31,366 bases of DNA from assembly GCA_002633005.1 (NCBI GenBank), contig NMRA01000338.1:464740-496105 (forward strand), written 5' to 3'. Every line of letters begins with the position of its first letter. Position 1 is the first letter of the stretch. Shown in pieces: positions 1 to 10,108 of the stretch. The stretch comes from Phoronis australis (Eukaryota; Phoronida; Phoronidae). The position numbers and the translations under genes were made by a program. Below the pieces are notes generated by a model. The model searched no databases. It saw nothing but the letters and a program-made list of their open reading frames with translations, and had not been told where the DNA came from.

Positions 1-336
1 ATAAAAAGTACAGTTGTTAGGCTAGACTGTAATCAGCTGATCATATCCGCATGAGCGAAGTCAATTATCCTCGCTCGTGACTCGATGAATAGAGCAGCTT
101 GGCGGCATCCCTTTGAGCATGAGCCGAGCGCGTCTCAGCCAAGGTGGATAAATACGGTCTAGTTCAATTTTCCATACCCCGCCGTTTACCTTAAACACCG
201 GGGTTAGAACCAATTTTATTTAGTGGGAATGTTCATAGCATGGACAATTTTCTAGGGAGCTACATAACTTTTATATTCACAAAAGTTTGGCAACCAAGGT
301 GACCTATTACTTTTACAAAATCACGGAAAATCTTAC

Positions 337-546
337 AATCAGCAGCAGTGAAGTTGGGCAGTGAATCATAGCTCTTGTCCTGTGTCATAATATCCGTCAT
401 CATGTTGGTATAGTATGTGAAGGGGGTGATCCTCAGACCCTTCACCATCACATCAGACAGATGGTATGGATACAGCATCAGGTGTTCCCGTGAGTACTGT
501 ACCAGGATCTCATAGTACTTCTTCTCATCTTTCTTAATTGTGCGCA
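337..546 (-). CDS. FAM91A1: FAM91A1, third coding exon
   Basis: This exon runs from TTTCAG|TGCGCACAATT to a consensus donor, GATT|GTAAGA (donor at 331-336 on the plus strand), 210 bp, phase 1 in and phase 1 out. It encodes VRTIKKDEKKYYEILVQYSR, then the highly conserved HLMLYPYHLSDVMVKGLRIT and PNFTAAD(C). These are hallmarks of the FAM91 N-terminal domain (Pfam FAM91_N, by memory). Residues past NFTAADC in the open frame are intronic, because the family there continues with a different conserved segment. Human FAM91A1 is about 840 residues, so this window holds only about the first 120. The rest lies beyond base 1. Confidence 0.95.
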
Positions 547-704
547 CTGAAACGCAAAGACAGACATCAAAGTGACTATGCCTTTAACTTTCTGAAACCA
601 GTGTCTGACTGAATCCAAAACAGATATGATGATGCAGAGTAAACTAAAACAAAATTAAAAGCAAACGAGTAATTCACATTTTTGGAAGAATAGGCAGAAC
701 ATAC

Positions 705-789
705 CTAGATTGCCCTTATAGCGAAGCTGATTCCTAATGCTGAAGGTCACAACATTCTTTTCATATTCTCTCTGGGAGTTGCCCAAGAT
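705..789 (-). CDS. FAM91A1: FAM91A1, second coding exon
   Basis: This exon encodes 28 residues plus one base: ILGNSQREYEKNVVTFSIRN, then QLRYKGNL. It matches the start of the FAM91 N-terminal domain, where human FAM91A1 has a near-identical stretch. On the minus strand the acceptor is TTCCAG just before the ATC codon, and the donor is CTAG|GTATGT. It enters in phase 0 and leaves in phase 1. The intron upstream is 6507 bp; the one downstream (547-704) is 158 bp. No stop, frameshift or unusual substitution is seen, so the gene looks functional here. Confidence 0.95.
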
Positions 790-1670
790 CTGGAACAGAT
801 GCACACTAAATAGGTTACAAATTGAGATCCTGAGTCAATAGCAAGTTCAGAGTACCCAACAAACAGAACTGGGACTATGATTACATAATTTTTCACTTAT
901 TTGCACAAAAATAATTGAATACCAATTTCCTATTTTTCAAAGGCTGATGACTTTGCTGCACATAGACCTATGTTTGGAATGTTTTATCAATATGGGCCAC
1001 AATTAGAATTGCGTATGGTTTGTGATTCCTTTAACCAAAGGTTACATCTACATTGTAGTAGATTGCATATTGATGCCAGTGAGATATGTCCAACACAACA
1101 AGGGAAATGTTACTAACAATTGCAGGACTTGCAACAGACCAATGAATGGAAAGACACTTACCTAAGAAATCCTGCTAGTGTTTATTGTTGTGAACAAGGT
1201 AAAAACATTCAAAACACCAACCTGTGTCATGCCTGAATTCTGAATTTTTGTTTGAATTTTCTTTTGAAAAACTTAGAAGTCTGGTGTTATTTGGTGATTT
1301 TCTTAAGTTAGATGGGTGTGTGATGAAAACTAGGAAGCTATTAAACACTAGTCTTGCCAATAGTCGGATAATAAATGCCTGTATTTTGCGAACCAGTTTC
1401 ATGGCCGTTATCAGTGGAGAAAACTGGTTCTCAAATTTCGGGGACGTTATATACAACAATTACCCTGGTCTCTGATAACTACAGCGCAAACAACAGCCGG
1501 ACTAACAAGAACAACTGTTTCTGTCATAGTGTGTGTTTTAAAAACACTGTAAACCATGGACTATTTATTTTTGTGAACAGTGAGAGTATTAAGATGAAAG
1601 TTTGTAACCAATACGTCGCTTTAAACGAGCCAGATTTGAAACTAAGACATATGTACAAGTATATGTTACA

Positions 1671-1790
1671 GTTGGAAGGAATAATTACTAGACATCCATG
1701 GCCTTAAGGTGTTTCTCTATACTCAACGTCATGTACTTATAGCAACATGACATTGGTGGTTTAGTCAGTTTGAGACATAATTTGCCAGTT
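1671..1790. repeat. Diverged direct repeat, copy 1
   Basis: This stretch shares an ordered set of motifs with 2346-2462: agttggaaggaat, agacatc-atgg, ctctat, a tgac-ttg-tgg-tta-tca block, and cataatttgcca. The spacing is similar once small indels are allowed. The copies lie about 680 bp apart in the same orientation, which suggests an old segmental duplication or two inserts of one repeat. The family is unidentified. A short piece of the same motif (ttagctcaagt-ggaagg) recurs near 9713. Confidence 0.5.
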
Positions 1791-2345
1791 GCTCATTATG
1801 GCGTTTTCCCGTTGCTCTCAACTTGTTCGATTCTATAGTCCAACGACAAGTTGGGAAGTTCACCCCTGTAGCCAATATCTTACATGACTGGCATTTATGT
1901 TTGGAGGGCCCACTCTCCTTTGTTCGTTAATTGCTCTAATCTCCGATCAGATTGTATCTACCCTGACCGGGCTGTGCTGCTAAAAATGAAAGTTAAGTTA
2001 TAACATATTTGAACATAAACTACAGTGTAATAGCATTTCCGAGTTCCATGTCAAATGCTGATCATGTTTTGTTTTTGAATTGCCAAAATCGCCCAACTAC
2101 AACAGAAGACAATCCATTCTGCCAGGTTTCAGTAACCCTTTGAAGCCTGGGAGATAATTGGTCTGCTTGTTGTCATATGGGACAAAAGACTGAGCTGGGC
2201 AGTTAACAAAGGAACCAGATGTTATCGCACATTCAGAACCCCTCACGTCTCGAAAAGTTACTGAACGACAGAACGCCGTCATGTGATTTGGGCAACCGAA
2301 CAAAAGACTGCTCGAAAGAAAAGTTAGATATACAGGAGTATTAGC

Positions 2346-2462
2346 TCAAGTTGGAAGGAATTAAAGACATCGATGGCTTCCTCTATGCCCAAAATCTACT
2401 TAAAGCAAAGTCTGTGACTTTGATGGATTAATCAAAGTGTGGCATAATTTGCCAAAAAAGCT
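2346..2462. repeat. Diverged direct repeat, copy 2
   Basis: Partner of 1671-1790, in the same orientation. It lacks a few bases after the agttggaaggaat motif and again after atggc. The run ends in gcataatttgcca, matching acataatttgcca in the first copy. Confidence 0.5.
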
Positions 2463-2557
2463 TCCAACATATGGATGGCCACCGTATCTACTGCTAATTG
2501 ACACGGTGGCACTGGTTACATTAGGGTGTCGTCAAATTCGATACGCCATGCCTTCGT

Positions 2558-2660
2558 GTAGTTTTTAATGACATGAATTTTGTATCGGGTTTTATTTGGC
2601 CTCTTTTTTACCCACATCGATGCAAAGCTGTATATTTATATGAAGCTTTTTACCAAGGGG
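2558..2660 (+). repeat. Dispersed repeat family A, copy 1
   Basis: This starts gtagtttttaatgac and carries acccacatcgatgcaaagct, then gtatattta and a later taccaag. The same string of motifs occurs inverted at 7829-7925 and, more diverged, at 20163-20250. In all three copies one frame is open through the shared block (VVFND...FVS...HRCKAVYL here). It could therefore be a coding relic of a mobile element or a SINE-like repeat. I do not recognise the family. Confidence 0.55.
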
Positions 2661-2950
2661 TTAGGCTGGGGCAAGATGACTGCTGGTTGACTCACAGAAT
2701 TTTCATGCATACGTCTGTTTGTTAAGTCTAAATGTAGGCAATTACATCAGCGTGTACCCTCAAGTTCTGAATAGCCGTATCTACATGATTAGTTTTTTCA
2801 GTTTCGTTTTCTGGTCTATACGACGCTTATTCGGGTGTTTACGTTTATTAATTTGCTAACATTTTTCCACCCTCCACGATTATTTGATTCAGCAACTTCA
2901 CAATTTTTGTTTCATTCAGTACAAATTTGTTACACAAAAACTTTGCTGTT

Positions 2951-3020
2951 GATAATGGGTATCGTATTTAGGTCTTAAGACGAAGTTAATTCGCTCTAAA
3001 CCTCTAGACCACGAGACACT
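2951..3020 (-). repeat. tRNA-like SINE head
   Basis: Read on the minus strand this has a pol III A-box, TGGTCTAGAGG (plus 3001-3011), that matches the TRGYNNANNNG consensus exactly. About 33 nt downstream is a B-box-like ATACGATACCC (plus 2957-2967). The spacing is that of a tRNA-type internal promoter. Stems are too degenerate for a working tRNA. The likeliest reading is the 5' head of an old tRNA-derived SINE; a decayed tRNA pseudogene is the alternative. Confidence 0.5.
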
Positions 3021-4984
3021 CAGTTCACAGTTTGTAATTTAGAAGAGCTATATATGACTCCGCGTTACACAAATAAAAGAGTTTATTTGCTAAAATATAC
3101 AACTGCATGTTTCAAAGCGTAAAATAATCGGACTCCCAAGCAAAGGTTTATGCAGCGGCTGTCTGCTGGACGGCCAGAATGTTTTTTTGGACGGGTCTGA
3201 CGGGATCGGTCAGAGTTAAGAAAGTGTTGGCAAAATTTAAAAAGCTTGAAGTGATGACAACTTCTCTTAATATTAACGGCTGGTCAGCAGTCGTTCAAAG
3301 AAATAGGCCATCAGTAATTTCAGAAATGAGAAATTTAATGCTCAAAAAGTGCATTTTTTAATATTCCGCATGCCCCGTGACACAAATCGGTGTTACCGGC
3401 AGCTCAACATACATATGAATAAAAACGCTTTCAACGAGTTTCTTTGGGTGATCCAATATTTATGATTGCACCCTGTGAAACCTGGCAAGCCGTTACAACT
3501 CTTCACTGTGTTTGTCCCCAAAGTTTGCATTTCCGGGGGGAGTAATTCCAAGATTTTGCACAGCCAGTGTCACCTGCAGTTTTCGTCATTATTGACATGC
3601 GCATTCTACATACTTAATCATGTCGTCTGCCGCGCAAAGGCCTAAAGAATTCGAGGATTATTTTACAAACCGAGAGATGTTCCAGATACAGACATTTATT
3701 CAGATGCTGGTACAACAAATAATCCAGCTAAAGATACAGACCGTGGTGATAACGCGACCAGTCCACGAAGCGCAAATTATACCCGTGCAATTAATGAACG
3801 GTGCCGAACTTTTCAATCAACAAGTTGCCGACAACATCGCCATCGGACATCAGCATTTTTACAATTCACTCCAAACTTGAGAATAGATTGTTTTATGAAC
3901 AGGAAGATTCGACTTGTGACAATCTTGAAAATAACATAGTTGAACGTTCCACAATCCAGGGGATATCTATTGAAATTAATTTCTACTTGCTCTCCTGTCA
4001 AAGGCAAATAAATGAAAAAACGCACGTGAATCGGTTTGTTTATACTGAATTAGATATTCAAGATGGTGACCGTGGTCATGGTCGTGGACTCGAATGTTGG
4101 GCAATTCTGCAAGAAATCTCAATTTCTGGCCGTGTAAAATTTTGGATGTACCGACTTTTTGACGTCGAATTCTGACTAACAGAACGAGGGTATTGACTAT
4201 GAACGTTGTGCAAGACAAGAGATTGAGAGAAAACAAAGAGTTGATGTGCTAGCAGTGAAAGGCATTCGGTTCGGTTAGGAATGTTGAATGAGCGACGCAG
4301 TGCGAGAACGTGGTCCAAGGATAATACTAGTCTGATGGAGGATAATATAGTTTTATTACATACTCTTCTACTGATACTACTGAATCTGTTACAATCCATG
4401 CGATCATACACTTATATAGTGACATACATGAATCATAACAGGATATACTGAACAAATATGTTTACTACAATTCCTCATGTTGGGGGTGTATTACGTAACA
4501 CTTAATTCTCTGAACTACTCCTACACATGCACTCACTTAGATATGAGATCATACTCTAACACAAAGGCTCGACTGTCAGGAAAATGTAATGATAAAAATG
4601 CCACTTGTTTTACCAAGACACTTTATTGTCTTTATTCAGACTGTCAGCTTCATGGAAGACTGGACGTTGCTGGTGAAATCTTTACCTCCTTGTTATAGTT
4701 TTTGGACTTAGTCAACATCTCTAGTACGAATGTAACATTCTTTTTGAGTAAAATGATTCCACGTACTGTTTGAAACAGGTCTATATAGACTTCCATTTAA
4801 AGTTATTGAATAAACGAATGGTCTTTGTTTTAGCAATGACACTTTATTCCACTTCACTGTACTATGTTATGGCATGGGTGGATACACCACTGCAATAATT
4901 TAACAATGCTAATGTTCAATTTAAAATTTTTTCTTTGCAACAATTACTTAAAGCGGTGGTAAGTCAGACAGAATTTGCTTCTTT

Positions 4985-5305
4985 GCACTATTATTCCCAT
5001 CTACATCATTATTAGATTTTGCACTTCCTATTATTTTCACCTTCCGTTACTAGATTTTACGCAAATTTGTAATCAATGTTATTATTCCAGTCTATACTAT
5101 GTTTAAATTTCCACAAATTTGCCGTCTATACCATTATTCAATTCCATACTATTATTAATTTTTTTCCGACAATTTCCAGTCTATACTGTTATTCTACATT
5201 TCTAGTGTCAAAAATGTTGGGTCTATACAATTATTAGAGCCTCTACTATTATTATAATATTGTGAAATTTTCCAGTCTATACTATTATTGCTGTCTCTAC
5301 AACTA
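4985..5305. repeat. Degenerate AT-rich satellite-like array
   Basis: Variants of gtctatactattatt recur at about 5001, 5090, 5123, 5144, 5179, 5220, 5239, 5275 and 5291. They are spaced roughly 20-90 bp apart, often after a ttcca or ttccag lead-in. The irregular spacing and many substitutions suggest an old, decayed tandem array. No gene is seen. Confidence 0.6.
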
Positions 5306-5334
5306 TTCAAAACTCCAGAGTATGCTGCAGGTAA

Positions 5335-5375
5335 AACCGGGTATCGAACCTCTAAATCATGAGACACTCACTTCA
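5335..5375 (-). repeat. Short tRNA-like fragment related to 2951-3020
   Basis: On the minus strand this reads a good B-box (GGTTCGATACCC, plus 5339-5350) fused almost directly to the A-box side (gtctcatgatttagagg). The plus-strand string cctctaaatcatgagacact matches cctctagaccacgagacact at 3001. It looks like a copy of the same SINE head that has lost the region between the two boxes. Confidence 0.45.
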
Positions 5376-6121
5376 GAATTGTTCTCTGTTAGATATGGAC
5401 GGCTGACGTGAAGCACCTGTGGAATTCCTAGTCCCGAGTGTCATACCTTGTAGTAGAAATATATATATTGTCGGAGGTCTGAGTGCCCTAAAGTCGTAAA
5501 CAATCTCATTTCCTCTTCTGCGCTGTCCAGCGACATCTAGTGTTGAAGTTTTCAGCGTTTGTTTGCTTACGAACGTCAAACGAATACCCGGACGTGTTGA
5601 TATTCACAATATGATAATAAACAGTGAGTGAGTGGCTTCTTTTTCAAATGTACCTTAAAACAGCGTATTTCACTATTCCACTCTTTTGTGTAATTTCAGA
5701 ATATATTTTCGAAAATATACATCGTTCAGATTTGCTCAAACACGCGCTCCAGGGGTAGTCTGAACAATGTTCAACTTTTGTAAGGCCAAAGCAATAAAAT
5801 ACAGAGAGATAATTGATGCTGGGTTCTTAGCGTTTTAAGCAAACATTCTCATTGAAAATGTCTGAGTAGGGTGCAAAACACATAATTTATTTCAATTGAA
5901 ACTGAATTAATAAACAACGCAATGCGTTTTTATGTAGTCTTGAGTAACTGTAAGCACTGTAGTTGATTTGTGTGACCTTACTTCGTGCATTTCAGTCTAA
6001 ACGAAACGGTCACGACTTTAAGGCCTTATTCAAAATGGCCGGCGATATGAGCAACCGTTTCAAAATTCTGCTTACGGAGAAAAACACGAGTTAAGACTAG
6101 AAAAACACGTACATTTGTGAA

Positions 6122-7108
6122 CAGCGGCGGATCTAGGATATCACAAGGGGGGGCCCGGCTGTAAGAATTTGCGCAAACTGAACCATGATTGTAGATGAGC
6201 ATAGCACCGAATGGGGGGAGGGGGGCAAACCCCCTCCCGCCCAGGAAATTTTTCTGTTTTTACCTCTAAAAATCAAGCATTTTCCTTGATTCCTGAAATA
6301 TTATTCAAGAAAAAAAGGCAAAAAAACTGAGACCGTGTCAAACAGGAAAAACTGCAAGTATCAAAGACTCGAACTCACGACCTGGCGATTAGTGCATGCA
6401 TGCGTTACCACTACACCACCAAGATTTAACTACTAATCTCATACTAAGAGAGATACTTGTTTATGGTCCACAGCGTTTGTGCGCGAAACCTACTTCTTTT
6501 TGTAATGCTTATTACACGTTTTATATTTTGTGCCATCGATTCTTAACAAATTTGTCGTATTTAAAATAGTCTTCAAATGCCAAAAAGACCAAATCCGTTT
6601 TTCACGTTGGCAATAATGACGGGATTGCTTTGGGAATCGTCTTAAGATAAGGTTTGGCAAAGAGAGTATTGCAAGTTTAAGAGTGATTCACTAAGGCTTC
6701 TATTAAAATTCATATCTTACCAGCAGCTTCTGTTTTTTCATCGTCACTCAGGTTCCATTTTCTTTAAAAAAATGAAGTAAATTTTCTTCATTGCAGTGGA
6801 GCAGACAACGAAAACGGAGTCGTAGTGCGCAGCGCCACTGCCGGTCGCCTGGGATATCGTGGGAGAGCCTATACTTAGCCATGATAGTTCCGTTACGAAT
6901 GCGCCGTGTTCCGAATTTGACACTTGAAATTGGATTTGAGCCCCCCCCCCCCAACACTAAAACTGCACACATTTAAATCTTTTTTCATCCGTATAATTTT
7001 AATTACCGGGGTTAATTAATAAACTCAACATTTCCCAGCGCTCTTACTGTTTTATTTTTGCGGCAGCCAAGGGGGGGGGGGGGCAGGCCCCCCCTAAATC
7101 CGCCTATG
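6122..7108. mobile_element. hAT-like non-autonomous transposon (family 1, complete)
   Basis: The left end is CAGCGGCGGATCTAGG (6122-6137). The right end, read inverted, is CATAGGCGGATTTAGG (7093-7108), 13 of 16 matching. A 5 bp direct repeat GTGAA flanks it (6117-6121 and 7109-7113). G-runs follow each terminus on the inside. It encodes no transposase. The CAG...GCGGAT terminus is of the kind seen in invertebrate hAT elements (family knowledge). A 5 bp target repeat is short for hAT, so the superfamily is probable only. A truncated relative lies at 27832-28125. Confidence 0.75.
6358..6424 (-). repeat. tRNA-like segment inside the hAT-like element
   Basis: The minus strand reads GGTGGTGTAGTGGTAACGC (A-box region), then about 25 nt, then GGTCGTGAGTTCGAGTC (B-box region with TTCGA). 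This is close to the D-arm to T-arm layout of a tRNA. Stems do not pair well, and I cannot assign an anticodon with confidence. It is probably a tRNA-derived module carried by the transposon and not a working tRNA gene. Confidence 0.5.
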
Positions 7109-7296
7109 GTGAAGGCTGATACATGTCCATGACATCACATGACATGCTAATGGACGTTGGGAAGTAGCACAATCAGCTGCTTTTAATGCTTATATTCACG
7201 ACTTTAGGTCAACGGAGTCTATATATAGTGTAATGAAAACGATCAGAAGCTGACGCCTGTGGCTGTGAATGAGCGTGGGCGCTTTGGGCTACTCAC

Positions 7297-7368
7297 CTGC
7301 TTGATATTTGCAGGCAATTTATTCCAAGGATAATTCTGCCGAATGTGAAACTCGACGTCAGAGTTCAT
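7297..7368 (-). CDS. FAM91A1: FAM91A1, first coding exon
   Basis: This exon encodes 24 residues beginning MNSDVEFHIRQNYPWNKLPA and ending NIKQ, the invariant N-terminus of FAM91 proteins as I remember them (the DVEFHIR and NYPWNKLP motifs). The ATG lies at 7366-7368 with A at -3. The exon ends in CAG, followed by a GTGAGT donor (7291-7296 on the plus strand), phase 0. It joins the phase-0 exon at 705-789 to read ...NIKQ|ILGNSQREYEK. FAM91A1 is a cytosolic trans-Golgi protein. It acts with TBC1D23 and the WDR11 complex in capture of endosome-derived vesicles by golgin-97 and golgin-245. Upstream sequence runs into a spacer shared with a divergent plus-strand gene. The exon was too short for simple ORF detection and was found by homology and splice phase. 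Confidence 0.95.
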
Positions 7369-9961
7369 TCTTTGCGCTCGAGTGCACCGGCAATTTTAAA
7401 ATATGTGAAAAGCAGTCGACTTATCGGTTCAAAAACATCCTAGTCTTGATTTTCGTCCAGGAAGCAATGCCGCAAAAAGAGGCTGAACGGAAGTGTCTGT
7501 CCATTTAGCTCAAGCGTTCTGATTAGACAATGACATTTCCACTAACCAATCACAAGGTGTATGACATATTTTTTCCATTACCTCGGTGTTGTTTGCAAAT
7601 GGCTGCTTCTGTAAAACAATTCCTGCGGACCAACTGATCTTCACAATGGTTTTGTATAGTATACCTTAGTTATTCATCACAGGTCGGGAAAATTTTAAGG
7701 TAGGAATATACACTCACCATTCTTATGGTAGATTATTTCGCCTGAAGACTATCGATATCAATAACTGTTACTGTTAGCCTGGTGTTCACTTGTATCTGAA
7801 ACATCAGCACTGCCACTATCCTTGGTAGGCTTGGTACAAAATACTAAATATACAGCTTTGCACCGATGTGTGTGAAAAGGGGGTAAGATAATATCTGACA
7901 CAAATTTAGTGTCATTAAAAACTACAGCCTTCCTTGAGTAAACTAAATTATTCAACAGTGTTGGAAAAATGGCGTTCTACCATTATTCTGCTGCTAAAGT
8001 TGTGGAGCGATCTTCTGCGTCGGCGCCATGAAATATTGCGTCACCTATTTGCCAGTTTCTTTTTTCGCCGATTCTTCAATCAACTGTTGTTCTTTCACGA
8101 GGTTGCGTACACGTCACAATAAATCATTGGAACTGGTTTCGCTTCATTATAAGTTTTTAGAATTTCGATTCAGAAAAACCAAATTTCAGAAGAAATTTTG
8201 CTGCTGCCAAGCTATCATCATCTCCCGACAGATGTCACAAAAATTTAGGAAATGGCGCGTGAGCATGACATGAGAGTGCTGTTTTCAAAACGACAACATA
8301 CTTTTCATTGTTAGAAAAGGCGGAGAGGTACGCAAGAAATTACATTTATTGCATTGTTTTTCACTTAAATGGCCGTAACGGGCAAGGTGAGTGTCGATTG
8401 ATTCCCAGATTTTGCATGCACCCCATCCGGTCTTTAGCTTTACTTGGCGAGACAAGTTTCACGGCGAGGTGACAAGCAGAACTACCCTGGCTGTGTGAAA
8501 TTTCGGGGTCTACGGAAGAAATACACACAGTGGTACCTAGCTCTATTGTGATGACAGTCTTCATATAGCTAGCTGGCTGGCTACATCAGCACTTGACGTA
8601 ACGAGCACTTTTGCTCTGCACCATTTCAATTTCATTAGTATTACACGCCTGAAACTGGTAGCACTGCAAATCCCAATTATCTTCCTGATGGGCTGTGAAT
8701 AATTCGCTTACAAGGAAAACACGCATTTCTTAAGATATGTGGAAATTTTCATCGCTAGTTCCTTAGTGATGTTTGAACATCTTTCAGCAGGATCAAAGAA
8801 AGCGCGGTGTCAGAATCGGACACAGTTGTGATGACCGCATTGTCCGGTGCGAGCAAAACCCAGTTAAGACAATAACCCTTCCATAAACTGTAGTAAACAT
8901 CCTCTGCCATTATAAATAAACCTTATGGCAGTATTCAGCTGGAAAAAAACAATATTTTTAGATATCGATGAACTAATTTGTAAGCTAAAAACTACAAACA
9001 TCGGTTACAGATGGAAGATAAATGATTGTGCGTATTTATGTATTCCTAGGACTTACGAAAACTGATCATAATTAACAATATCATAGTTTATATTCTGTTA
9101 GTAAACAACTAAACTACATTACAACAAATAAAAACAACATGTGACCAAATTAGATGTCAATAGATTTCAAGACAGCGCTTATTGCTTGTAATGTTGAACT
9201 ACTTTATTTGAGGAGTTGCACACTAACCGGGAAATTGTGTTATTTCGTAATCAGCTTGTGATGAAACACGGGTTTTGAAGACTAACCATGTCTGGCTTCA
9301 AAGTCAGTGAGAAAATTCAAGCAATAGGTGAGGTGTGTTGGTGGACGAAAGCTGACTTCTAAGTTTCACTGACAATCAAAATCTGCCACTGTGGCACATT
9401 AAGCTTGAAAATAAATTATATGATAGCAACCCAGCAGGAAACAAAACAAAGTTGACTGGGGTTTATTAAAAATAAAATGATGAAAACCATTATGACACAT
9501 TTAAAGCCGTCGTTTGGGAAATGGCCCTTTGTCATGATGAACCCAAGTTACCATTTTTATGGCTATTTTGTAATATTTAAAATGTATCAAATCAAAACCG
9601 TACTTTCTACATTTCCAGCTGTAACTTTGCAAATGCCAGAGAAAACCAGTTTCAGTATAATAACAACCACCATTGCTGAGAAAGTAGTGCTAGCATTTAC
9701 CTTTCTCCTTCATTAGCTCAAGTAGGAAGGGTGTGCTAAAGAGGCATTATAAAAGTTGTCTGAGCTCTAAGGGAATCTCACTGGTGAACAGTGTAAGCTA
9801 GAAATTTCCCAGGTGTTAGAAGATAAAACGAAGACAAATTATCTACCCAAAAGGAGAGGGCTGAACGAGTTGGCAGCACTACTTTCCCAACCTCTTCTTG
9901 TAAGAGCGCCATGTGGGTCAGCCTTGTACTTGTGAGCATAGATGATTATTCTCTGTTTTAG
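7369..9961. other. Divergent spacer between FAM91A1 and the plus-strand gene
   Basis: These 2.6 kb separate two genes transcribed away from each other, so both promoters should lie here. I see no clear TATA box or long CpG island. The region 7370-8000 is nearer the FAM91A1 start. A family-A repeat lies inverted at 7829-7925. A short ATG-led stretch at 9288-9302 (MSGFK, then GTCAGT) could be an upstream first exon for the plus-strand gene. No other open frame is convincing. Confidence 0.5.
7829..7925 (-). repeat. Dispersed repeat family A, copy 2 (inverted)
   Basis: Read on the minus strand it begins gtagtttttaatgacact and passes through cacacatcggtgcaaagctg, then tatattta and taccaag, as in 2558-2660. 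The same frame is open (VVFND..FVSD....HRCKAVYL). It lies in the FAM91A1 promoter-proximal spacer. Confidence 0.55.
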
Positions 9962-10108
9962 GACATGGTTACTCTGGTGGAAGACAGAGGCGAGGTCTTG
10001 TCTCAAATATTCCAGCTGTACGATAAAGATGAAAGAGGTGAACTGTCACCTATCCAAGTTCAGACTCTACACGCAGCCATGAGACAAGGGGGCATTAGTC
10101 TGCCGCAG
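9962..10108 (+). CDS. Exon 1: first EF-hand-like unit
   Basis: The acceptor is CTCTGTTTTAG before GAC ATG GTT; the donor is CCGCAG|GTGACC, phase 0 out. The loop, DKDERGELSPIQ, has Asp at 1 and 3 and Gly at 6, but Arg at 5 and Gln at 12, so calcium binding is probably weak or lost. Because an acceptor precedes it, a 5' UTR or short coding exon must lie upstream. Confidence 0.85.

Larger units (their letters stand above)
790..7296 (-). other. FAM91A1 intron 1 (6.5 kb), repeat-rich
   Basis: This is the interval between the first and second FAM91A1 coding exons. I see no convincing coding exon of another gene in it. It holds a diverged direct duplication (1671-1790 and 2346-2462), a member of a dispersed repeat (2558-2660), a tRNA-like SINE head (2951-3020) with a relative at 5335-5375, a degenerate AT-rich satellite (4985-5305) and a hAT-like element (6122-7108). 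Open frames at 3620-3880 and 3801-4175 look accidental. A 5' UTR exon or intronic enhancer cannot be excluded. Confidence 0.75.

Noticed and set aside
547-704. Intron of FAM91A1 as a possible coding extension of exon 3
   Set aside because: Splice phases and the homologous protein join exons at 705-789 and 337-546 directly.
3620-3939. Open frames MSSAAQRPKEFEDYFTN... and an overlapping Asp/Thr/Asn-rich frame, together about 100 codons
   Set aside because: The frames overlap without a splice solution, resemble no family that I know, and lie inside a FAM91A1 intron; a frameshifted pseudogene is possible but not supported.
5740-5790. Minus-strand DYPW motif considered as FAM91A1 exon 1
   Set aside because: Flanking residues do not match FAM91; the true first exon with the full DVEFHIR...NYPWNKLP block is at 7297-7368.
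9288-9327. MSGFKVSEKIQAI as first coding exon ending at GTGAGG
   Set aside because: That donor leaves phase 1, which does not fit the phase-0 exon at 9962; only a weaker donor after MSGFK would fit.
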